Shown here: positions 9,701-17,965 of the stretch, in pieces
How the letters are laid out: every line of letters begins with the position of its first letter
How positions within the stretch are numbered: position 1 is the first letter of the stretch
Source: Verrucomicrobiales bacterium
GTDB lineage: Bacteria > Verrucomicrobiota > Verrucomicrobiia > Verrucomicrobiales > DEV007
Assembly: GCA_030730365.1 (NCBI GenBank)
Contig: JANQVJ010000050.1
Span: 7,410 to 51,649 of the forward strand
Reading direction: 5' to 3'
DNA: 44,240 bases
Position numbers and translations under genes: made by a program
The notes under the pieces: model-generated
What the model was told of the DNA's origin: nothing
What the model saw: only the letters and a program-made list of their open reading frames with translations
Databases searched by the model: none

Positions 9701-9846
9701 CGAGTTACAAACTGATCACGCGAAATACGGTGGAGGAAAAAATCCTCTCTCTTCAAAACCGCAAACGAGCCCTCACCGATTCCCTGCTCGGCGAGGCGGG
9801 CGATGCGCATCTGAGCGAGGGAGAGTTGATGAGTTTGTTCGAGTGA
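6796..9846 (+). CDS. SWIM zinc-finger SNF2-family helicase/translocase
   Basis: A 1016-residue protein. Near the N-terminus a SWIM-type zinc finger has C70, C72, C82 and H84 (CPC then CAH), a motif thought to bind DNA or protein. The C-terminal half is a SNF2/SWI2 ATPase: Walker A DDMGLGKT with K597, Walker B DEAQ at 683-686, the LTGTPIEN motif, and helicase C with SLKAGGVGLNLTGAD and arginine-finger motif DRAHRIGQ around 957-964. These proteins act as ATP-driven double-stranded DNA translocases, and the bacterial RapA/HepA-type role in transcription or repair is only an analogy. The middle 400 residues have no motif I recognise. It stands alone, divergent from tRNA-Leu and convergent with hflC. 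Confidence 0.93.
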   Translation: MSQPVALSRQFLSDTGGWKEMKEARAIHAAGRVSEATYSYGIIEGLVREGSRSLKVRLEIRSPTDVVNHCPCFRARRDGIICAHALATGLEVLEPTEQKAGASEPRITAKTAGAPPRVEPCPDWPRLTELADDEATPARLFLVVAPNLAAAWEKGRLTVGVEVAIEGERQLLKAVPASTTLFLDTGDAFLYRALQQLSPMEVPGMLLIAAEAFSQLLATVPGHPGITLGKNEPLHISPRPLRPFLRRQKGLRFRVEWAAGQIPLAAPSGSWVFDGKNRLHPVAHGLGPEAEALLGEGLSLAAGDFPSVFLQWQDHFDTTGIALTRPRPEVRLELEGSLNHLDADLSFVYGGEVIVAAEGRLPVREKGDVLEVSDLAAESAAIAEIETAGFVRRGGGGRFVLKDKAAILQFLAHGYPVFQRRWETRTGERFDHVLAQVEPITTQMHFRPGGEDWFAMDISFGTPSGESISRQEIQRLLQMGQAGKPITGGRIAVLDTALAASFGEIISDCDPQQVQPGSYRVDQAQAGYLRETVNELGFGADGTLPWKSTGESVSFYDLSPELSATLRPYQRIGVEWMQGLASQGMGGILADDMGLGKTLQTLSFLYSVGGSALVVCPSSLVHNWLAEAEKFVPDLKAVAIEGPDREKILAEHGDADILVTSYALLRRDEAWYAEREFDVVILDEAQNIKNPEAQISQAVHRLKGTYRFALTGTPIENSAQDLWSIARFALPGYLGSRQSFAERFVKPLALSEPAAGVRERLSRRLRPVILRRLKSEVARDLPEKIEQIVFCDLKPKQREVYAKLLQESKTSLLEAEAGRKRMLALTALLRLRQTCCDLRLLGLRELADEDASVKAEVLAELLDEALEGGHRVLVFSQFVEMLQLIVPQLAAKEIDFCYLDGQTRNRADVVKRFQTKDVPVFLISLKAGGVGLNLTGADTVIHVDPWWNPAVEAQATDRAHRIGQDRVVTSYKLITRNTVEEKILSLQNRKRALTDSLLGEAGDAHLSEGELMSLFE

Positions 9847-9855
9847 AAGAGGTAG

Positions 9856-9876
9856 GGACGCACCGCTGGGGCGTCC
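9856..9876 (+). terminator. Weak hairpin between convergent helicase and hflC genes
   Basis: GGACGC at 9856-9861 pairs with GCGTCC at 9871-9876 across a 9-base loop, just after the helicase stop. A TTGGA/TCCAA inverted repeat follows at 9880-9891. There is no T tract, so intrinsic termination is uncertain. No other structure is seen in this 125-base gap. Confidence 0.25.
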
Positions 9877-9971
9877 GCGTTGGACATCCAAGCCACCTCG
9901 CACACCAAACCCGCGCCCGGGCCGCACGCGGCTACCTTTTGCTCAAGACGATCTCAAAAACAATTTCCCGA

Positions 9972-11117
9972 TCACTGCTCCAACGCCGGAGCCGCCGCTG
10001 CCGGGGCGGGAGCAGGCGCAGGAGTTACCGGCACGGGCCGTGGCGGCTCGACGGCGGCCGGCCTGGATACGGCGGGAGCTGTCGGAGCCTTCGTCGCAGC
10101 TGCCTCGATCGCCGGCGCCGCATCGCCGACCACATCGGCCGAGTTGCTCGGTCCGACCGGTTTCACCGCTTTCAGGTATTTAAACAAATCACTATCGGTC
10201 GAGAGAACAACGGTTCCACCGCCGAGGGTGCTGCGGTAGAGGTCCATCGTGCGGACGAACTCATAGAAATCTGCCGCCTCGGGGGAAATATTGAAAGCCT
10301 GTGCATAAATTTCGGTGGCTTTTGCATCGGCTTCACCCTTGGTCGTCTCCACGATCTTGTAAGCGCCCGACTCGATCTCGCGGAGTTCTTTCTCCATGTC
10401 GCCGAGAATCTTGGCGGCCTCGCCGGCCCCTTCGGAACGGAATTTTTCGGCGATCTGCTGACGCTCGGAGACCATGCGCTCGTAGATGCGCTCCTGCACG
10501 CCCTGATTGTAATTGATTCGTTTGAAGCGGATGTCGAGCAGCTCGATACCGAACTCGGCAAGTTTCACCTTGGCGGTATCCTGAATCTCTTTCTCGAGCA
10601 GGGTGCGGCCGCGGCGGATGGGGATGAGTTTCCCGACGGTGCCGGTTTTATCAGCTTCGGCGAGGTCGGCATCAACCTGGACGGTGCGTTCTTTGGTGGT
10701 GCGGATGATCTCGATGAGCTCATGCTTGGCGACGGTGTTGCGCGTCTCGGACCCGAGGATGTCATCGAGGCGGGACTGGGCGGTGCGCTCGTCGCGCAGT
10801 TTTTCAAAGAATCGCAGCGGATCGACGATTTTCCAGCGGGCGTAGGTGTCGACGATGATATACGTTTTATCCTTCGTCGGCATCTCGGTGGTACGGCCGT
10901 CCCATTCGAGGATGCGGCGGTCAAAGGAGTTGACCTTCTGGAGGAAGGGGATTTTGAACTTAAGTCCGGGTTCAATGACCGGTTCGCCGACGAGTTTACC
11001 GAACTGGGTCACGATGACCTGATCGGTTTCCTTGACGGTGTAAATCGCGCCCGAGGCGATGAGAAGAAAGACGAAGAGAGTGATGGCGACAAGGCAGCCG
11101 AATCCTGATTTTTTCAT
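9972..11117 (-). CDS. hflC: HflC, SPFH/prohibitin-family membrane protein
   Basis: A 381-residue protein with one N-terminal membrane segment (about residues 8-28) followed by an SPFH domain on the periplasmic side, including LVGEPVIEPGLKFKIPF and a coiled-coil region rich in Glu and Ala. HflC assembles with HflK into a membrane cage that modulates the FtsH protease. It lies 33 bases downstream of hflK on the same strand, the usual operon order. The last 50 residues are an Ala/Pro-rich low-complexity tail ending ALEQ, absent from Escherichia coli HflC. This makes the protein longer than usual, and its role is unknown. The call as HflC rather than HflK rests on gene order and the N-terminal context. 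Confidence 0.92.
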   Translation of the reverse strand: MKKSGFGCLVAITLFVFLLIASGAIYTVKETDQVIVTQFGKLVGEPVIEPGLKFKIPFLQKVNSFDRRILEWDGRTTEMPTKDKTYIIVDTYARWKIVDPLRFFEKLRDERTAQSRLDDILGSETRNTVAKHELIEIIRTTKERTVQVDADLAEADKTGTVGKLIPIRRGRTLLEKEIQDTAKVKLAEFGIELLDIRFKRINYNQGVQERIYERMVSERQQIAEKFRSEGAGEAAKILGDMEKELREIESGAYKIVETTKGEADAKATEIYAQAFNISPEAADFYEFVRTMDLYRSTLGGGTVVLSTDSDLFKYLKAVKPVGPSNSADVVGDAAPAIEAAATKAPTAPAVSRPAAVEPPRPVPVTPAPAPAPAAAAPALEQ

Positions 11118-11150
11118 GGGAAAGTGTTGGTTAAAGGGGGCTCGGTCAGA

Positions 11151-12206
11151 TCAGCGCTGGGCTGGGGCTGTGGCGGGTATCGTAGCGCGCGTCGGTGCCG
11201 TCACGGGAGCGGGTGCAATTTGGTTGAGCGGGAGGAAGGGCAGGACCTGATTCGCACCTTCGTCCATCACCACCATGCCGCCGAGGCGGGGGATCACTTC
11301 CTCCATCGTCTCGAGGTAGATGCGGCGTCGGGTCACGTCTGAAGCCTTTTGATATTCGGTGAAGAGAGCGGTAAAGCGGGCTGCGTCACCTTCGGCTTCG
11401 TTGATGCGCTGGGTCGCGTAGCCTTCGGCCTCGCTGATGACCTTCTGTGCTTCGCCGCTGGCCTTCGGAACGGCGCGGTTGTATTCGCCATTGGCGATGT
11501 TGATGGATTTTTCTTTTTCCTGCTGGGCGTTGTTCACTTCGTTAAACGAGTCCTGAACCGGCACGGGCGGGTCGACATCTTTCAATTGCACCTGATCGAT
11601 CGTGATCCCGAGGCTGTAGAGGTTGACCAGTTCCTTGAGTCGGGTGTTGCACTCTGTCTCGATTTCCTGACGACCGATCGTGATAACCTCGTCTACGGTG
11701 CGGTCACCGACGACCTGGCGCATTACGGATTCGCTCGCATACCGCAGGGTGGCGTCGGCATCGCGCACTTTAAAAAGGAAATTTTCGGGCTCGGTGACGC
11801 GATACTGGATGACCCAGTCAACGAGAACGGAGTTAAGATCACCGGTGACCATATTGCGTTCGAGATCATTCTCTTCGCGGTTGGTCCATTGATTCGGATT
11901 TGATGCTCCGGGGGTGCCAAAGCCGAACTCCTGCTTCAACTGGCGGGCGATCGGCACGGTGTAGACCTGGTCGATCCCGAAGGGGAGCTTGAAATGAAGC
12001 CCGGGCGATACGGTATCGACGTGTTTGCCGAATCGCAGGACCACGCCCGCCTCTTCCACTTCAATGGTGTAAAATGACCCTCCGGCGGCGATGAGTCCGA
12101 GAAAAGCGGCGATTCCGATCGCAACAAGCTTTCCGCTGAAGGACGGGGTTTTGATTTCGATGATATCTTTACCTACCTGGATGCGCATGGCGGACTGTAA
12201 GGGCAT
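11151..12206 (-). CDS. hflK: HflK, SPFH/prohibitin-family membrane protein
   Basis: A 351-residue protein with an N-terminal membrane segment (LVAIGIAAFLGLIAAGG), an SPFH domain (VLRFGKHVDTVSPGLHFKLP) and the EGDAARF segment typical of HflK. It is the partner of HflC in the FtsH-regulating complex. It lacks the Gly/Pro-rich N-terminal extension of Escherichia coli HflK. Two starts are possible, ATG at 12206 and ATG at 12188 (MRIQVGKD). The second removes a short odd peptide and may be the true one, but no ribosome-binding site decides. The C-terminus is Ala/Pro/Thr-rich. It diverges from the pseudopilin cassette, with a 161-base gap that shows no strong promoter. Confidence 0.92.
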   Translation of the reverse strand: MPLQSAMRIQVGKDIIEIKTPSFSGKLVAIGIAAFLGLIAAGGSFYTIEVEEAGVVLRFGKHVDTVSPGLHFKLPFGIDQVYTVPIARQLKQEFGFGTPGASNPNQWTNREENDLERNMVTGDLNSVLVDWVIQYRVTEPENFLFKVRDADATLRYASESVMRQVVGDRTVDEVITIGRQEIETECNTRLKELVNLYSLGITIDQVQLKDVDPPVPVQDSFNEVNNAQQEKEKSINIANGEYNRAVPKASGEAQKVISEAEGYATQRINEAEGDAARFTALFTEYQKASDVTRRRIYLETMEEVIPRLGGMVVMDEGANQVLPFLPLNQIAPAPVTAPTRATIPATAPAQR

Positions 12207-12367
12207 TAGTCAGGGGTGCCAGTTACAAATCAGGGCCGATTTTCTCCGCAGTGAATGCGACGAAACGGATTCAGGCGCGATTCTTGCTTTGGGAAGCGGT
12301 AAAGGTTGATTTTTCCAAACTGACTCTTTCATCACTCTCGCCAAATCGTTCACATGCAACTGCGTCC

Positions 12368-13102
12368 ATGACGCCACCGGGAACAGCACGCTCGAAAACG
12401 GCATTTGTCTTAGGGCGACAGGCGCGCGATGGCTTTTCACTGGTGGAAGTCCTCGTGGTATCGGGAGTGATCGGTCTGTTGCTGGCCTTGTCAGTGCCCG
12501 GTCTCGTCGCGACCAGTCCCTCGAGAAAGTCGGCCATTCACGAGGTTTCCGGATTTCTCGAAAACGCACGTTCGCGGGCGATGGCATCGCGGTCGGAGAT
12601 GGTCGTGGCCTTTGCCGACGGCGCTTTTCCCGGTGATGGCGCCTATCGCAGTTACGCGCTTTTTACGCTGGAAGGCGAGGACGACGATCGTGCCGAGGAG
12701 GGCACGCTGAGGCAACTCACGCCATGGAAAAATCTCCCGCCCGGAGTGGTGTTTGGCCTCGGTGAACATTTTGAGGTGCCGGGCGGGACGGCCTTCCGGA
12801 CGCTCTTCGAGGTGCCGGAGCGACGCGACTTCGCGATGCCGTCGGCGACTCCGGGAAGCGATGGAGGCACCTCGCCGCTGCCGTCTCTGCATTTCGGGCC
12901 CGAAGGCGGAGTTCTCTTCCCCGCGTTCTCCGATGCGGACGCGCTGCACCTGGGAGTGATCGAGGGATTTTATTCGCGGGAGCGCGGCGCGGTCGAACTG
13001 ACTGCAACGCGTCCGGGAATCATGGGCACAGGCACTTATGCGAGCGGCGAGTGTCTCGAGATCGGTTTTTACACAGGGCGGTCGCGCATCCTCACTGACT
13101 GA
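12368..13102 (+). CDS. Verru_Chthon cassette protein D-like pseudopilin (GspH-like)
   Basis: A 244-residue protein with a class III prepilin signal: a 22-residue leader ending ARDG, cleaved before FSLVEVLVVSGVIG, with Glu at +5. After the hydrophobic helix comes SGFLENARSRAMASRSEMVV, which resembles the GspH segment following the helix. It should be processed by a prepilin peptidase (none in the window) and inserted in the inner membrane as a pseudopilus subunit. The ATG at 12368 is chosen because the longer frame from 12251 adds 39 residues before the leader. It is the first of four cassette genes with gaps of at most 2 bases. The family name is recalled from TIGRFAM-style cassettes and was not searched. 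Confidence 0.8.
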   Translation: MTPPGTARSKTAFVLGRQARDGFSLVEVLVVSGVIGLLLALSVPGLVATSPSRKSAIHEVSGFLENARSRAMASRSEMVVAFADGAFPGDGAYRSYALFTLEGEDDDRAEEGTLRQLTPWKNLPPGVVFGLGEHFEVPGGTAFRTLFEVPERRDFAMPSATPGSDGGTSPLPSLHFGPEGGVLFPAFSDADALHLGVIEGFYSRERGAVELTATRPGIMGTGTYASGECLEIGFYTGRSRILTD

Positions 13103-13104
13103 CG

Positions 13105-13623
13105 ATGAAAAAGAAACGCCATCGTTTTTCGGGCACTGCTGCTTTTTCTCTGTCCGAGGTCACCATCGCCATGGGCATCGTCGCGGTACTGATGTTGCCT
13201 GCGCTCGCAATGCTGGCGGGCGGTGGATCGATGGAAGCGCTCTCCCGCGATCGCGAAACGGTGAGCCGCATCGCGCGGATGGTGGTATCGAGCGCCCGGG
13301 TTGGCGAGACGGGAGATCACTACCGGATCGACTTTCCCGGGGGAGGCACTTTTCCTGTCGACCTGCCGGGCCGTGGCGGGATGAAAACGGCCTACCTTCT
13401 TTTTGACGAAAAGGGGCTTTTTCTGGGAGAGATCGAACAGGCAGGCTATGAGACGGGCGTTGATCCCGCCGGTGGCGGGTTTCATCTCGTCAGGCTGCAT
13501 TTCTCCGCACACGAAACAAAGGCCGGTCTTTACGAATGGGATCTCTCAGTGGAGCACGCGGCCGCCGCGCCAAGGGAAGTGAGGCATGCGGAATTGTTTC
13601 AAACCCGTCTCACCGACCCATGA
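13105..13623 (+). CDS. Verru_Chthon cassette protein B-like pseudopilin (GspI-like)
   Basis: A 172-residue protein with an N-terminal prepilin motif. A 13-residue basic leader ends GTAA, followed by FSLSEVTIAMGIVAVL with Glu at +5. The residue before the cleavage site is Ala rather than Gly, which prepilin peptidases accept less often. The small size and the second position match GspI, the scaffold of the type II tip complex; this parallel is my inference. It starts 2 bases after the previous stop, and its own stop overlaps the next start as ATGA, so translation is probably coupled. Confidence 0.8.
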   Translation: MKKKRHRFSGTAAFSLSEVTIAMGIVAVLMLPALAMLAGGGSMEALSRDRETVSRIARMVVSSARVGETGDHYRIDFPGGGTFPVDLPGRGGMKTAYLLFDEKGLFLGEIEQAGYETGVDPAGGGFHLVRLHFSAHETKAGLYEWDLSVEHAAAAPREVRHAELFQTRLTDP

Positions 13624-14834
13624 GCACGGTGGGGATCATTACCCTGCCTTCGTTCCGGTCGGTCCGGACTGGCTCCACTCTTGTCGAGTTGCTTGCCTCG
13701 ATGGCGATTCTATCAATCCTCCTGGTAGTCCTCGGATCGACTCTCGAGGTGGCGATGGGACGATTCCGCAGCGGGGCGGAGAAGTCGGAAAAGGAAGCCG
13801 GCGCCCGCCTCATGGCCCAGTGGTTGGAGCGCGACCTTTCCTCAATGGTCGGCTCCCGCCCCGCCCGCCTTCCTCGTCTGCCCAAGGGTACAACCGCGGT
13901 GCAGCGAGCCTTTTTCGAAGGCCGGATCTTTCTCCCGTTTGAGATCAATCGCAAAGTCGGCATCGGCATGACCGAACCGCGCAGTTTTCAAAATGCCTCA
14001 ACCGGCTTTGACTCCATCGCCTTTGCCACGGATCGCGATGGAGGGGGCCTCGCTATCGCCGGTTATTATGTCGCCTATGCGCGTCATTCGCCGCTGAGCG
14101 GTGAGGTATCTGCGGGAATGAAACTCTTCCGGCATTTTCGACGCGGTGGGAGTGTCTCTGGTGACGGCTATGCGGGCGGGCTGATTCTTTATGCTTCGCA
14201 CGAGATCAACGACATTTGGGACGAGTTGAGTCAGGGGGCGGCGCGTCCTCCCGGGCAGGAGAACCTGGCGGCGGTGCGACGCGGACGATTTGAAAACGCG
14301 GACCTTCCTTTTCTCCTCGCGCGGCGTTTCGCCGGACGCACGACGATGTCTCCGGTCGCGGCGACTCAGCCCTGGCCAGCGAATCCGGTCCGTGAATGGC
14401 TGACCGCGCCCCCGCCGACCTATCAGCCGTATCGAGGCACGGCCGATGACTGGACCGATCCCGACAGCCCCGTGCACGATTCGGTCTTTCCCGACGAGGC
14501 GGTCTGCGATCATGTCGTGAAGTTCGAACTGGTGCCGCGTCTTCGTGTCACCCTCGCCGACGGGAGATCCGAACTGATGGATGCCGCTGCCTTGAACGAA
14601 CACCTCGGGCTCGCGGGCGGGGATGAATGGCCCGTCCTCGTGACCCCCGACTTCATCGAGATGACGATCGCGACGATCAATGAAAAGGCGGCCCTCACCC
14701 TGACAAACCCCGAAGACTGGATCATCGATTTCGCGGCGACAGATCCTGGGAGCTGGTCTTCCCGGCGACAGTTCCTTGAGCGCGAGATGCAGACCCGTCA
14801 TTTTCGGATCCCGCTCCCGCCCCGCACGCGATGA
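13620..14834 (+). CDS. Verru_Chthon cassette protein C-like pseudopilin (GspJ-like)
   Basis: A 404-residue protein when started at the ATG at 13620, which overlaps the upstream stop (ATGA). The longer frame from 13536 is rejected because it precedes the leader and overlaps the previous gene. The prepilin signal is an 18-residue leader ending VRTG, then STLVELLASMAILSILL with Glu at +5. The rest is a large globular part with no known motif, including Pro-rich segments. Position and motif match GspJ, although GspJ is about half this size. The gene ends in another ATGA overlap with the next gene. Confidence 0.78.
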   Translation: MSTVGIITLPSFRSVRTGSTLVELLASMAILSILLVVLGSTLEVAMGRFRSGAEKSEKEAGARLMAQWLERDLSSMVGSRPARLPRLPKGTTAVQRAFFEGRIFLPFEINRKVGIGMTEPRSFQNASTGFDSIAFATDRDGGGLAIAGYYVAYARHSPLSGEVSAGMKLFRHFRRGGSVSGDGYAGGLILYASHEINDIWDELSQGAARPPGQENLAAVRRGRFENADLPFLLARRFAGRTTMSPVAATQPWPANPVREWLTAPPPTYQPYRGTADDWTDPDSPVHDSVFPDEAVCDHVVKFELVPRLRVTLADGRSELMDAAALNEHLGLAGGDEWPVLVTPDFIEMTIATINEKAALTLTNPEDWIIDFAATDPGSWSSRRQFLEREMQTRHFRIPLPPRTR

Positions 14835-17800
14835 AGAGGTCCCGCCCAGATCAGCGTTCCGGCGCGGCCCTCATCATGACGCTGATCCTCGTCACGGCGA
14901 TCTCGCTCCTTGTGATCAGCTACTATGCGATCACGCGGCAGGAGGCGACGGTGAGCAGCGCGACCGTCTCGCTGGCTCGCGCCGATCTCGGGGAAAAGGC
15001 GGCCTTCGCCGAGGCGGGGGCGTTGCTGCGCCGACTCACCGCGAATGATCGCTATCTCGTCAGCGTCGTGACACGTCCCGGAGGGGACGGAAAACCGACG
15101 CGCTACACCTACCTCTCTACTCCAGACGGGGACGGGGTGACTCACGCGGCTCTTTTTAGTGGGGGCGGTGAAAGGCGAGGCTCCCTCCCCAATCTCGATT
15201 CGCGCGACACCACAGCGCTCCTTGATGCTCCCGTCGCGCCGCCCGAGGATGTCCTCGAGGGTGAGGCGGCGGAAAAAGCGATCCGGACTTTTCCGCTCAC
15301 GCATCTTACCGGGTCGGGCAACACGGTGGAAGAGAATCGGTATCCCGCGGTCGCTTTTCAAGACCTCGGAGACCCCGGAGATTCCCCATACCGGACCCGC
15401 TACGCCTATTGGATTGAGGATCTCGAAGGCTATCCGAATCTCGATGTCGTCGGGGCGTGGACGGATCACTACCGGTCTGCCGACGGCGAGCTGGCGCGGG
15501 ATCCGATTCGATATGGCTACGGTCCTTTCGATTCGCGGCGCGCCCGGACAGGTCCGAAGGGAGGGCAAACGGGGCGGTATCCGCTCGAAGGGGAACCCGA
15601 TTTGTTTTACCAGTTCCCGACCGTGTTTCGCGGTCAGAGTCTCCTCGATCAGGTCGCGCCGGGACTCTCGACGCGTGAGATCGCCCTCGTGCCGTGGAGA
15701 ACCGCCGCTCTTTCTGCGGCAAAGCATCCCTATGCCGGAGCGCTGCAAAAACTCTCGCGGCGCTATCTTTTTGCGAGCGGTCCGGTCGATCAGGGGTCCG
15801 TCGGCCATCACGAGCCCGGGCGATTCGCGAGCGGGCTCCAGCCCTATCGCCGCCGCCCTCTTATTCCCTTTTCTCACGGCTACGCCGATGAGGGGAAGCC
15901 GCGCTACAACCTCAACACGCTCGTCGCGAATCGCGATCTCGGGCTCGCCGTGATCGTCGAACGCAACCTGCCGAAATTTAAGGAGCGTCGCGGCGGTTTC
16001 CCTGATGACGAGGACTACCTCGCGACGCTCGCGGCCAATGCGATCGACTACGCAGACAGGGATAGCCTGCCTGCTCTGCCAGCGAACACCCTGAATGCCG
16101 GTTCGAGAGTCTTTCGCGGGGTGGATAGCTATTGCCCGGTGAATGAGTTTTTTGTGAAGTTCAAATATGTCGGATACGAACTCGCCGGGAGCCAATACCT
16201 GATCGTCTTCGAGGCGGTGCCCTACGTTGAGCTCTGGAATCCCTCGAACCGCGAGGCGAAGATGGAGCAGATACGCCTGAGGTTCAGTTTTCTCGAGCGG
16301 ATCCGCTTCAGGGCGAACGGCAGCTGGCATGAGATTCTCGAGGCCCATCGCGGGCTCGATGAATCGTTTCCGGACACGGGCGGCCTGACCGTATCGGTTC
16401 CGCCGAATGGTTACAAGGTTCTCAGCTTCGGCAAGATCATGTGGAAAGTCCCTATTCCCCGGGATCCGTCATCGCCCATTGCCTTCCCGGTGATACAGGA
16501 TCTCCGGGGCGTCACGAATGTTTCGGTGCGGGCGAACTACGAATTCTATCTCGGGGCTGATCTCGTCGATACCTGCGGGCGGTTCGATTCAGCTGATCCC
16601 GCGACGGCTGCCCGCCATGGGTTTTTCTTCGCCCGGCGGGCCGGAGTCATCAGTTCGGGACAGTCATTCATGCGGCTAGCGACTCCTAACATGGCCGCAA
16701 AAGCCTACGGATTCAATGCGGGGGACGGTTCCCATCTCGGGGATCCGTGGATGCCCTACTACTCACGGGCGACCGCCGAGGACTTGCAGTATCGGCTGAA
16801 AGGATCGCCGGGCACGCGGAACTACGACCACTCAAAGGTCAATGCGGGACGGCCCGACTGGTTCAAGGATCAGACGAGAGTTCGCGATTGGCCCGACCGT
16901 GGCTACGACAAGGCACACGGCCCCAATTACCCGGCCGATGACACAGAACTGCCCGATACCTTCAATCCTCCATGGACAGATGATGACGGAGCCTTCGCTC
17001 CATGGCGGATCTCGAATCTCGGGCGGTATTTTTCCGTGACCGAGTTGGGGAATCTGCACGATCCCGTGATGTGGACCCCGGGCCCCCCGACGATTCTAAC
17101 GCAGAACGCGCAGCGATTTGAAAATTACCGCAACACCACTCTAAAAAATCTCCCTGCAGGTTCCGTCCCCGGTAAAATGTGGGGCGGCGGCAATACCCTG
17201 CGCATCGGTCGGCCCGAGCATGCCCTCTTCGACCGGCCCGGGATGCGGGCGAGCCAGTGGCTCGATCTTTTTCACACCGGATTTACCGGAACAAATCTCG
17301 CGGCAGAGAGCGGGATCGATCTCCACGCAACCTATGATCCGCGGGATCATCAGCCTCCGGCGGCTGCCTCAGGCCCTCTTGAGTCGGGCGCTCAACCCTA
17401 TGCAGCCCTCTACGATAGCGATCTCCATGCGCAGGGTCAATTCGCCCTCATCGATGGCCATCTTAATGTGAACACGGCGCCGACCGCATTTGAAATCGAG
17501 GCCCTCTTGCGGGGTCCGTTTGTCTCCTCTGACATTCGGCTCGAGGAGGACAGATTCGATACGCCCGTCTACTCCCGCGAGGGTGACACCGGAACCTTGC
17601 AGAGCGGTCTGCGGCCCGAATCTATCCCGATGATCGCGGTGGGCCTGATGAAAGCGCGGCCTTTTTACAGCCCGTCCCACCTCGCTCGCGTCCTCTCGGG
17701 CCTGATCGACCGACACGACGCCCTGCCCGATCATCACAATGACGCCGAGGCCGAGGAGACTTTTGCGCGGCTCCTCAATACGACGACAATGTCGAGCCGC

Positions 17801-17962
17801 CATTTCCGTATCTTCACCAGTGCGGAGATCTATCACCACGAGACCGGCGAGGTCACCGGTCGCAGCCGTCGCGTCCACGAAGTCTTCCTCCGTCCCCTTC
17901 ACGCGGTGGACGGTGAGGTGGAATGCAGCCGTCTCGAACTGATTTCGTCCCGCGATTTATAA
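14831..17962 (+). CDS. Verru_Chthon cassette protein A-like, giant GspK-like protein
   Basis: A 1043-residue protein with N-terminus RSGAALIMTLILVTAISLL. This has the prepilin-like Gly-hydrophobic junction but lacks Glu at +5, just as GspK does among type II minor pseudopilins. GspK is about 320 residues, so this version is roughly three times larger. The extra part holds no domain I recognise. It has many Trp/Tyr-rich segments, an NVNTAPTAFEIEALL segment reminiscent of the GspK helix-hairpin region (NVNTA is typical there), and a conserved-looking end SRHFRIFTSAEIYHHETGE. The ATG at 14831 overlaps the previous stop. It probably caps a pseudopilus or forms a surface tip; substrate and partners are unknown. 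Confidence 0.75.
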   Translation: MKRSRPDQRSGAALIMTLILVTAISLLVISYYAITRQEATVSSATVSLARADLGEKAAFAEAGALLRRLTANDRYLVSVVTRPGGDGKPTRYTYLSTPDGDGVTHAALFSGGGERRGSLPNLDSRDTTALLDAPVAPPEDVLEGEAAEKAIRTFPLTHLTGSGNTVEENRYPAVAFQDLGDPGDSPYRTRYAYWIEDLEGYPNLDVVGAWTDHYRSADGELARDPIRYGYGPFDSRRARTGPKGGQTGRYPLEGEPDLFYQFPTVFRGQSLLDQVAPGLSTREIALVPWRTAALSAAKHPYAGALQKLSRRYLFASGPVDQGSVGHHEPGRFASGLQPYRRRPLIPFSHGYADEGKPRYNLNTLVANRDLGLAVIVERNLPKFKERRGGFPDDEDYLATLAANAIDYADRDSLPALPANTLNAGSRVFRGVDSYCPVNEFFVKFKYVGYELAGSQYLIVFEAVPYVELWNPSNREAKMEQIRLRFSFLERIRFRANGSWHEILEAHRGLDESFPDTGGLTVSVPPNGYKVLSFGKIMWKVPIPRDPSSPIAFPVIQDLRGVTNVSVRANYEFYLGADLVDTCGRFDSADPATAARHGFFFARRAGVISSGQSFMRLATPNMAAKAYGFNAGDGSHLGDPWMPYYSRATAEDLQYRLKGSPGTRNYDHSKVNAGRPDWFKDQTRVRDWPDRGYDKAHGPNYPADDTELPDTFNPPWTDDDGAFAPWRISNLGRYFSVTELGNLHDPVMWTPGPPTILTQNAQRFENYRNTTLKNLPAGSVPGKMWGGGNTLRIGRPEHALFDRPGMRASQWLDLFHTGFTGTNLAAESGIDLHATYDPRDHQPPAAASGPLESGAQPYAALYDSDLHAQGQFALIDGHLNVNTAPTAFEIEALLRGPFVSSDIRLEEDRFDTPVYSREGDTGTLQSGLRPESIPMIAVGLMKARPFYSPSHLARVLSGLIDRHDALPDHHNDAEAEETFARLLNTTTMSSRHFRIFTSAEIYHHETGEVTGRSRRVHEVFLRPLHAVDGEVECSRLELISSRDL

Positions 17963-17965
17963 ACG

